A stretch of DNA of 13,238 bases from Hydrogenothermaceae bacterium (GTDB lineage: Bacteria; Aquificota; Aquificia; Aquificales; Hydrogenothermaceae), in contig DTZN01000079.1 in assembly GCA_012961365.1 (NCBI GenBank), forward strand, positions 1 to 13,238, read 5' to 3'. Each line of letters starts with the position of its first letter. Position 1 is the stretch's first letter. The translations under genes and the position numbers were made by a program. The notes below the pieces were generated by a model, which was not told the DNA's origin, ran no database searches, and was given only the letters and a program-made list of their open reading frames with translations. This document shows positions 7,281 to 13,238 of this stretch, one piece after another.

Positions 7281-7949
7281 TCACTCTTCTTCAAAATTTA
7301 TTACCCATTCTGTAATTAGATGGGAACCTCTTAAAAAGTGTGCCCTTAATTTTGCTTTTATTAGTTCCTCTAATGAAGAAAATCCTTCGCCATCAACAAG
7401 TGTAGGAGTATCTTTCCCACCAACTATAAATGGCATGTGTATTAATCTTATTTCATCAACAAGTCCAAGTTTTATAAGATTCCAGTTTAATGTAGCTCCA
7501 CCCTCTACCATTAAATTTTTTATTCCTTTTTGATATAGTAAATCCATCATTTTTATAAGGTCTACATTCTCTTCTCCACATATTAAAACTTCTACTTTTT
7601 CTTCAAGGGCTTTTACTTTTTCTTTTGGAGCTTTTTCTGTTGTTATTATTATTGTTGGAGCATTTGGTTTTAGTATATTTGCATCTAATGGAATATCTGC
7701 CTTTGATGAAGGTATTATTCTCGTTGGATTTTTCCCCTCTGCATATCTAACTGTTAAATATGGATTATCAGTTCTAACTGTTTCAGCTCCTACCATTATT
7801 CCATCAACTTTTGCTCTAAGTTGATGTAGGTATCTTGTTGCTTCTTCATCCATAAATTTCATTATTTCTTTTGAAGAAACTCCTCTTTTAAGGGTTAATT
7901 TTCCATCTATAGTTATTTCAGAAACGATAATTGTATACGGACGATGCAT
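7281..7949 (-). CDS. Stand-alone diaminohydroxyphosphoribosylaminopyrimidine reductase (archaeal/fungal type, RibD C-terminal family)
   Basis: NAD(P)H-dependent reductase that opens the ribosyl ring of the GTP-derived pyrimidine intermediate in riboflavin synthesis. The 222-residue protein has only the reductase fold: TIDGK (13-17), VGAETVRTDNP (53-63), VEGGATLN (148-155) and PFIVGGKDTPTLVDGEG (173-189). Bacterial RibD normally has about 360 residues with an N-terminal zinc deaminase (HAE and PCxxC motifs), which is absent here. The stand-alone form resembles the archaeal ArfC/fungal Rib7 enzymes, which reduce before deamination. The start is ATG 7949 with AGGGGAG upstream, 12 bases after the CDP-alcohol transferase. 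No rib genes are adjacent. A dihydrofolate reductase-like RibD-C relative with another substrate cannot be excluded, but the motifs fit the riboflavin enzyme well. Confidence 0.85.
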   Translation of the reverse strand: MHRPYTIIVSEITIDGKLTLKRGVSSKEIMKFMDEEATRYLHQLRAKVDGIMVGAETVRTDNPYLTVRYAEGKNPTRIIPSSKADIPLDANILKPNAPTIIITTEKAPKEKVKALEEKVEVLICGEENVDLIKMMDLLYQKGIKNLMVEGGATLNWNLIKLGLVDEIRLIHMPFIVGGKDTPTLVDGEGFSSLEELIKAKLRAHFLRGSHLITEWVINFEEE

Positions 7950-7961
7950 AATTCTCCCCTT

Positions 7962-8585
7962 TTAGTCGTATTGCTTGTTATATTTTACATATAAATAAAT
8001 AATTCTTTGTAAAAGAGACATTATTGTTAAAACTACTACTAATTTAAATCCAAATTCAAGGCCTCCTAATATCTTAAAGTGCTCAAAAATTGCAAATAAA
8101 ATAATAAACAACATTGTCTCAGGTCTACCAAAAAAACCAATTCCTTCCAGTGGGTCATTTATTTTTCCTTTTTTTCTTTCAGAAAATCCAATTTCTGCAT
8201 AAGCAACAGGTTTTATAAACGTATGAAGTTGATTTGCTATTACTCCAAGGGCTGTTAACCATGGAGTAGAGTATGCTATTCCTATGGCAAACAAAACAAA
8301 ACCATCTACTATTTTATCTGCAAGCCAGTCAAACACTGCTCCAAATTTTGATGCTTTTTCTGTTTCCCTTGCTACAACGCCGTCCATAAGGTCAAAAAAA
8401 CCACTTAAAAATAAAAGTAATGCTCCTGTGAACGGTTTATGTATATAGAAAAAATATGCAGACAAAGTTCCTAAAATGATAGAAATAATAGTAATAATAT
8501 TCGGGGTAATGTGGCTTTTGGCCAGCACTACCCCAATAGGTTCATATATCTTTTTTAAAGATTTTCTTTTTGATGTAAGGTTCAT
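7962..8585 (-). CDS. CDP-alcohol phosphatidyltransferase, possibly phosphatidylinositol-phosphate-synthase-like
   Basis: Integral membrane enzyme that moves a phosphatidyl group from CDP-diacylglycerol (or its ether analogue) to an alcohol, making a phospholipid head group. The 207 residues contain the complete family motif: Asp65, Asp68-Gly69, Ala72-Arg73, Gly82, Asp86 and Asp90, which bind two metal ions and CDP. About six hydrophobic segments are visible (for example 28-46, 53-64, 93-107, 110-122, 157-170, 180-200). A Gly-Arg-Pro-Glu near 153-156 and the loop style look closer to archaeal/inositol-phosphate-type enzymes than to PgsA, but the substrate is not settled by sequence. The start is ATG 8585, one base after the ilvC stop, with AAAAGG in the ilvC tail 8 bases before. 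An in-frame TTG at 8606 lies inside ilvC and is less likely. Confidence 0.85.
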   Translation of the reverse strand: MNLTSKRKSLKKIYEPIGVVLAKSHITPNIITIISIILGTLSAYFFYIHKPFTGALLLFLSGFFDLMDGVVARETEKASKFGAVFDWLADKIVDGFVLFAIGIAYSTPWLTALGVIANQLHTFIKPVAYAEIGFSERKKGKINDPLEGIGFFGRPETMLFIILFAIFEHFKILGGLEFGFKLVVVLTIMSLLQRIIYLYVKYNKQYD

Positions 8586-8586
8586 C

Positions 8587-9585
<999 letters not shown>

Positions 9586-9599
9586 TTATATTCCTCCGT

Positions 9600-10196
9600 T
9601 TAGTTTGTTATATAAATCCTATTTATTTTATAATTATTAAGTAGTTTATTCAAAATATAACTTGCAGAAATTTCATTAAGAACTATTAGATCTACAGATG
9701 CGTTAGCTCCGCCAATTGTTATAATTGGTTCTTTAGGGATATTTATATTTTCTTTGTAGTCAGTTAAGTAATCTCCTTTTGGAGATATTAACTTTATTTT
9801 TTTCTCCGTAGGTTTTCCCTTTGATATAATCCTTAGATTAATGATTTTTCTATCTAAATATCTAAATACTAGATAATCACTATCTTTTAATAAATTTTCA
9901 ATATTTTCCCATAATTCTTCTGCAAAATTACAAGTTGTGCATAAAGCTTCTTTTAATACTTTATTGTTTTTGACAAATATACAAATATTGTAAGAATAGG
10001 AAATCCAGTTTATATTTATAGTTATACTTGTATTCTTCTTTTTAGCATTTAAATTTTGTTTAAAAAAATCACTAAAAATTTCTAAATAGCTATCTGGTAA
10101 GTTTTTTATATTTATGTTTTCTATATTAACTTTATATACTTCCTTTGCTATAGAAAGCGAAAAAATAAAAAAAATAAGAAATAAACCCTTCCTCAT
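9600..10196 (-). CDS. Unknown exported protein between ilvN and ilvC
   Basis: I do not recognise this 198-residue protein. Residues 1-17 are a signal peptide (MRKG, Phe/Ile core, SIA/KE with cleavage after Ala17), so the mature protein is probably periplasmic. No lipobox or further membrane segment is seen. The mature part is very rich in Asn, Ile and Lys, reflecting A+T-rich codons more strongly than the ilv neighbours. It has Cys72 and a Cys86-x2-Cys89 pair (CTTC), followed by a helical stretch, a probable beta-rich middle (about 110-150) and a C-terminal part with IGGANASVDLIVLNE (161-175). Its ATG overlaps the ilvN stop in ATGA, so translation is coupled, and ilvC begins 14 bases after its stop. 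The placement suggests cotranscription with branched-chain amino acid genes but gives no function. Confidence 0.8.
   Translation of the reverse strand: MRKGLFLIFFIFSLSIAKEVYKVNIENINIKNLPDSYLEIFSDFFKQNLNAKKKNTSITININWISYSYNICIFVKNNKVLKEALCTTCNFAEELWENIENLLKDSDYLVFRYLDRKIINLRIISKGKPTEKKIKLISPKGDYLTDYKENINIPKEPIITIGGANASVDLIVLNEISASYILNKLLNNYKINRIYITN
10193..10196 (-). promoter_or_regulatory. ATGA stop/start overlap coupling ilvN and the exported protein
   Basis: The TGA stop of ilvN shares bases with the ATG of the next gene (ATGA). This is the classic arrangement for reinitiation by the same ribosome, and it ties expression of the unknown exported protein to ilvN. Confidence 0.8.
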
Positions 10197-10747
10197 TCCT
10201 TGATTTTTTCTTGTGCAGATTCTCTTACTACAGCTAAAACTCCTGTTCTGGATACATCCTTTATTCCAAATGGTTTAACTAAATTTATAAATGCATCAAT
10301 TTTATCTTGCTTTCCTGTAATTTCTACAGTATAAGAGTCCTTTGCAACATCTACTACTTTTGCTCTAAAAATATCTACTAGTCTCATTATTTCATCTCTT
10401 GTATCACTATCAGCAGTGTGGATTTTTATAAGGGCAAGTTCTCTTTCTATATGTGGAATATCAGTAATATCTCTAACTTTTAAAGTTTCTATAAGTTTTC
10501 TTAGTTGTTTTACAATCTGTTCAACAACTCTTTCATCACCGTTAACAATTATTGTAATTCTTGCAATATTTGGTTCATGTGTTTTTCCTACAGTTAAACT
10601 TTCTATGTTATAACCTCTACCTGCAAATAATGAAGTAATACGAGATAAAACTCCAACGTTATGTTGAACTTTTACTACAATAACGTGTTTTCTTACTACT
10701 GTTTTTGGTTGTGGTCTAACTTTTAACGCTTTGATTTCTTCTATCAT
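10193..10747 (-). CDS. ilvN: Acetohydroxyacid (acetolactate) synthase small regulatory subunit
   Basis: Regulatory partner of IlvB that stimulates catalysis and carries feedback inhibition by valine. The 184 residues contain an N-terminal ACT domain after an extension of about 18 residues: VIVVKVQHNVGVLSR (22-36), GYNIESLTVG (45-54), and a second domain from about 95 (ERELALIKI at 101-109) with an ACT-like fold. In E. coli IlvH the valine-binding stretch has Asn11 three residues before Gly14. Here the residue three before Gly32 is His29, with Asn at 30, so valine sensitivity may differ; this is a hand alignment. The start is ATG 10747, 4 bases after the ilvB stop, with a GTGGGGTAAG ribosome binding region inside the ilvB tail. 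The symbol ilvH would be equally acceptable. Confidence 0.96.
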   Translation of the reverse strand: MIEEIKALKVRPQPKTVVRKHVIVVKVQHNVGVLSRITSLFAGRGYNIESLTVGKTHEPNIARITIIVNGDERVVEQIVKQLRKLIETLKVRDITDIPHIERELALIKIHTADSDTRDEIMRLVDIFRAKVVDVAKDSYTVEITGKQDKIDAFINLVKPFGIKDVSRTGVLAVVRESAQEKIKE

Positions 10748-10751
10748 TTTC

Positions 10752-12497
10752 TTACCCCACTAAATACATAGTTTCTGCTTCTCCCTTTTCACCGGGATGT
10801 AAAATCATTTCTCTATAAGATTTACCTGCTGGAACCATTGGTAAAACATTTTCTTCTCTGTCCACTGCAAAGTCCATTATCACAGGTCTATCATTTATTT
10901 TCATAGCTTCTTGTAAAACTTTTTTAACTTCAGAAGGTTTAGTTGCTCTTAATCCTGCTGCTCCAAAACTTTCTGCGAGCTTTACAAAATCTGGTTGAAC
11001 AGATAAACAAACAGATGAATATCTACTATCGTAAAATAGCTCTTGCCACTGTCTAACCATTCCTAAAAATTCGTTGTTTAATATTGCAACTTTTACAGGT
11101 ATTCTGTATTGAACAGCTGTTGCTATATCTTGGATATTCATTAAAAATGAACCATCACCTTCTATTGCTATTACTTCTTTATCTGGTCTTGCAATTTTAG
11201 CTCCGACTGCTGATGGAAAACCAAATCCCATAGTTCCAAGTCCACCAGAGTTTATAAACTGTCTAGGGAATTTATACTTATAAAACATAGCTGCCCACAT
11301 TTGATGCTGTCCTACACCTGCAGTTATAATTGCTTCTCCTTTTGTTATGTTGTAAATTTCTTCTATTACATATTCAGGTTTTATTATTTTACTTTTCTTA
11401 TCGTAAGTTAAAGGATGCTCTATTTTCCATTTTTCAATTAGTTTTAACCAACTTTCTCTAGCATCTTCCCATTCTATTGGTTTTTTTTCAACCTCTTTAA
11501 CTAACTTTTGTAATACTTTCTTAACATCACCAACTATTGGGACATCTACTGTAATTGTTTTACTAATTGATGCAGGGTCTATATCTATATGGATTATTTT
11601 TGCTTCTGGGGCAAATTCATCTATTTTTCCAGTAACCCTATCATCAAACCTTGCTCCTACTGCAATAAGTAAATCAGCATTATAAACAGCCATATTTGCA
11701 TAATATGTTCCATGCATTCCAAGCATATGAAGTGCTAACGGATGATGTTCTGGGAATGCTCCTTTACCCATTAATGTTGTAGTAACTGGTATTTTTGCAA
11801 TTTCTGCAAGTTTCACCAATTCTTCTTGTGCTTCTGAAGCAACAGCTCCGCCACCTACATATAAAACTGGTCTTTTTGCTTGTCTGATTAATTTCGCTGC
11901 TTTTTTTATCTGTGCTATATTCCCCTCATAATGAGGTTTATAGCCGGGAAGAGCATTTTCTACATCTTTTATTGTGGGCATTTTATAGTCATAAACTTGC
12001 TGGGTTATATCTTTAGGAATATCTACTAAAACAGGGCCAGGTCTTCCTGTTCTTGCTATATAAAACGCTTCTCTTAATATAAGTGCCAAGTCTTCTATTT
12101 TTGTAACTAGAAAGTTATGTTTTGTAACAGGTCTTGTAATTCCTGTAACATCTGCTTCTTGGAATGCGTCTGTTCCTATATAGTGAGTTGGAACCTGTCC
12201 TGTAATTGCAACAAGTGGAACTGAATCCATATGAGCAGTAGCAAGACCAGTCACTAGGTTTGTTGCCCCTGGGCCTGATGTTGCCATTACAACACCTACT
12301 TTTCCAGTAGCTCTAGCATAACCATCTGCCATATGACATGCTGCAAGTTCATGTCTAGTTAGTATATTTTTAAATGGGGCATTAAATAGTGCATCATAAA
12401 CTTCCATAATTGCCCCGCCTGGTAATCCGAATATAGTGTCTACCTTTTCTTCTATTAAAACATCTACAACTATATCAGCTCCTCTTTTCTTAGGCAT
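10752..12497 (-). CDS. ilvB: Acetohydroxyacid (acetolactate) synthase large catalytic subunit
   Basis: Thiamine diphosphate enzyme that condenses pyruvate with pyruvate or 2-oxobutyrate, the first committed step of valine, leucine and isoleucine synthesis. The 581 residues are of normal length. The N-terminal pyrimidine-binding domain has GLPGGAI (24-30), the catalytic glutamate Glu50 in RHE, and SGPGATN (74-80). The central FAD-binding domain includes [10 protein letters not shown] (281-290). The C-terminal diphosphate domain has GDGSFLMN through AILNNE (447-476), the Mg/ThDP motif. The start is ATG 12497 with GAGG about 9 bases upstream. It is the first gene of a tightly packed run and diverges from pyrD. 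The 109-base upstream region has no leader peptide rich in Val/Leu/Ile codons and no T-box-like structure, so classical attenuation is not apparent. Confidence 0.97.
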   Translation of the reverse strand: MPKKRGADIVVDVLIEEKVDTIFGLPGGAIMEVYDALFNAPFKNILTRHELAACHMADGYARATGKVGVVMATSGPGATNLVTGLATAHMDSVPLVAITGQVPTHYIGTDAFQEADVTGITRPVTKHNFLVTKIEDLALILREAFYIARTGRPGPVLVDIPKDITQQVYDYKMPTIKDVENALPGYKPHYEGNIAQIKKAAKLIRQAKRPVLYVGGGAVASEAQEELVKLAEIAKIPVTTTLMGKGAFPEHHPLALHMLGMHGTYYANMAVYNADLLIAVGARFDDRVTGKIDEFAPEAKIIHIDIDPASISKTITVDVPIVGDVKKVLQKLVKEVEKKPIEWEDARESWLKLIEKWKIEHPLTYDKKSKIIKPEYVIEEIYNITKGEAIITAGVGQHQMWAAMFYKYKFPRQFINSGGLGTMGFGFPSAVGAKIARPDKEVIAIEGDGSFLMNIQDIATAVQYRIPVKVAILNNEFLGMVRQWQELFYDSRYSSVCLSVQPDFVKLAESFGAAGLRATKPSEVKKVLQEAMKINDRPVIMDFAVDREENVLPMVPAGKSYREMILHPGEKGEAETMYLVG

Positions 12498-12542
12498 GGC
12501 TAATAACCTCGTTATATATTTAAGTAATAAAGATGGGATTAT

Positions 12543-12548
12543 ATTATA
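12543..12548 (-). promoter_or_regulatory. Candidate -10 box of the ilvB operon promoter
   Basis: TATAAT on the minus strand about 45 bases before the ilvB ATG. No good -35 hexamer is found at standard spacing. It lies 20 bases from the proposed pyrD -10, so the two divergent promoters would overlap. Confidence 0.35.
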
Positions 12549-12560
12549 AAACTTTTAAAC

Positions 12561-12588
12561 TGGTTTTGTATAATATATATCAATATTA
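12561..12588. repeat. Two words shared with the purB upstream region
   Basis: TGGTTTTGTATA (12561-12572) and TATATCAATATTA (12576-12588) recur exactly at 3918-3929 and 3891-3903, upstream of purB, in the opposite order along the plus strand. They may be common promoter or operator words, or chance in A/T-rich DNA. Confidence 0.4.
12569..12574 (+). promoter_or_regulatory. Candidate -10 box of the pyrD promoter
   Basis: TATAAT on the plus strand, with initiation expected near 12581 and a leader of roughly 26 bases before the TTG start. The -35 region is A/T-rich with no clear hexamer. Confidence 0.45.
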
Positions 12589-12596
12589 AATTAAAA

Positions 12597-12601
12597 AGGA
12601 G
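12597..12601 (+). promoter_or_regulatory. Shine-Dalgarno fixing the pyrD TTG start
   Basis: AGGAG followed by five A residues and TTG. There is no in-frame ATG until codon 75, so the TTG is the only start that gives a full N-terminus. Confidence 0.75.
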
Positions 12602-12606
12602 AAAAA

Positions 12607-13238
12607 TTGTCTGTAGTAAATCCTTTAGATAATCCACTTTCTTATGAACTTTTTGGAATAAAATTTAAAAATCCTGTTTGGGTAGCATCTGGTTGTTTTT
12701 CTTATGGTTTAGAAGTTGCAGAAAATTTATATGATATATCTAAATTAGGTGCTGTTGTTGTAAAAGGGTTATCTTATAAACCAAGAACAGGAAATCCACC
12801 TCAACGAATTGTAGAAACCCCTGCAGGAATGCTTAACTCTATTGGTCTTCAAAATCCAGGCGTTGAATATTTTATAAATGAGATATTACCAAAATTAAGA
12901 AATTATGACACAGTTATTATTGCTAATGTATTTGGTGAAGATGAAGATGAATATTTAAAAGTTGCCACAGTATTAGATAAAGCTGAAGGAGTTCATGCAT
13001 TAGAGCTTAATGTATCTTGTCCAAATGTAAAAAAAGGTGGAATTGCTTTTGGTTCTGACTTGGAAACTCTTTATAATTTGGTTTATAAACTAAAGCAAAT
13101 TACAGATAAACCTCTTTTAGTAAAACTTAGCCCAAATGTAACAGATATTACAAAAACAGCCTCAGCATGTATTGAAGCAAAAGCAGATGCACTTGTATTA
13201 ATTAACACTTTACTTGGGATGGCTATAGATGTGAATAA
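12607..13238 (+). CDS. pyrD: Dihydroorotate dehydrogenase, class 1B catalytic subunit (3' end cut by window edge)
   Basis: FMN enzyme that oxidises dihydroorotate to orotate, the fourth step of pyrimidine synthesis. Class 1B enzymes pair with the PyrK iron-sulfur/FAD subunit and use NAD+. The 210 codons in view are about two thirds of the usual length of about 305. Features are the N-terminal [14 protein letters not shown] (16-29), [18 protein letters not shown] (50-67), [12 protein letters not shown] (74-85) and [12 protein letters not shown] (134-145). Cys138 takes the place of the catalytic base; class 2 membrane enzymes have Ser. The start is TTG 12607, with AGGAG five bases before. The gene is divergent from ilvB. 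PyrK is not in view. Confidence 0.94.
   Translation, partial: MSVVNPLDNPLSYELFGIKFKNPVWVASGCFSYGLEVAENLYDISKLGAVVVKGLSYKPRTGNPPQRIVETPAGMLNSIGLQNPGVEYFINEILPKLRNYDTVIIANVFGEDEDEYLKVATVLDKAEGVHALELNVSCPNVKKGGIAFGSDLETLYNLVYKLKQITDKPLLVKLSPNVTDITKTASACIEAKADALVLINTLLGMAIDVN

Noticed and set aside
3662..7315. Several 60-130-codon plus-strand frames opposite purB, the sigma gene, aspS and moaD
   Set aside because: All are antisense to conserved coding sequence, with low-complexity Ser/Leu/Phe-rich translations typical of reverse-complemented A+T-rich genes.
12498..12606. Attenuator, T-box or leader peptide before ilvB
   Set aside because: The gap is only 109 bases, shared with the pyrD promoter, with no branched-chain codon run, no T-box-like conserved sequence and no terminator stem.

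Overview
The window is a compact, A+T-rich piece of bacterial chromosome (about one third G+C by eye). Gene content, composition and lysine/isoleucine-rich proteins suggest a thermophilic chemolithoautotroph of the Aquificales, most like Hydrogenothermaceae such as Sulfurihydrogenibium. That assignment is inference from protein style; there is no rRNA or other marker to settle it.

Twelve genes plus a partial typA lie on two strands. All are on the minus strand except pyrD, which enters at the right edge. Read in the direction of transcription from right to left: ilvB, ilvN, an unrecognised exported protein, ilvC, a CDP-alcohol phosphatidyltransferase, an archaeal-type stand-alone riboflavin-pathway reductase, moaD and aspS form a run with gaps of 14 bases or less, or a 4-base overlap (12497 to 5197). 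After a 91-base gap come a group-2 sigma-70 factor and a small secreted six-cysteine protein (5105 to 3930). After a further 79-base gap come purB, a secreted beta-carbonic anhydrase and typA/bipA (3850 to the left edge). pyrD diverges from ilvB across a 109-base promoter region. No intergenic gap exceeds 110 bases. I see no tRNA, rRNA, CRISPR array, insertion sequence or convincing rho-independent terminator.

The metabolic content is housekeeping: branched-chain amino acids (acetohydroxyacid synthase large and small subunits plus ketol-acid reductoisomerase), purines (PurB), pyrimidines (PyrD class 1B), riboflavin, molybdopterin, phospholipid head groups, Asp-tRNA, and ribosome-associated GTPase function. 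The less ordinary parts are three exported proteins scattered among these genes, all with near-identical short signal peptides ending in Ala followed by Lys-Glu. They are a periplasmic-type beta-carbonic anhydrase, a six-cysteine protein behind the sigma factor, and an unknown protein translationally coupled between ilvN and ilvC. Others are an archaeal-looking lipid/riboflavin gene pair, a moaD whose terminal Gly-Gly codons form the ribosome binding site of aspS, an AspRS with a non-discriminating signature, and a typA whose last visible codons do not resemble the usual C-terminus. Three genes (carbonic anhydrase, moaD, pyrD) need TTG starts.
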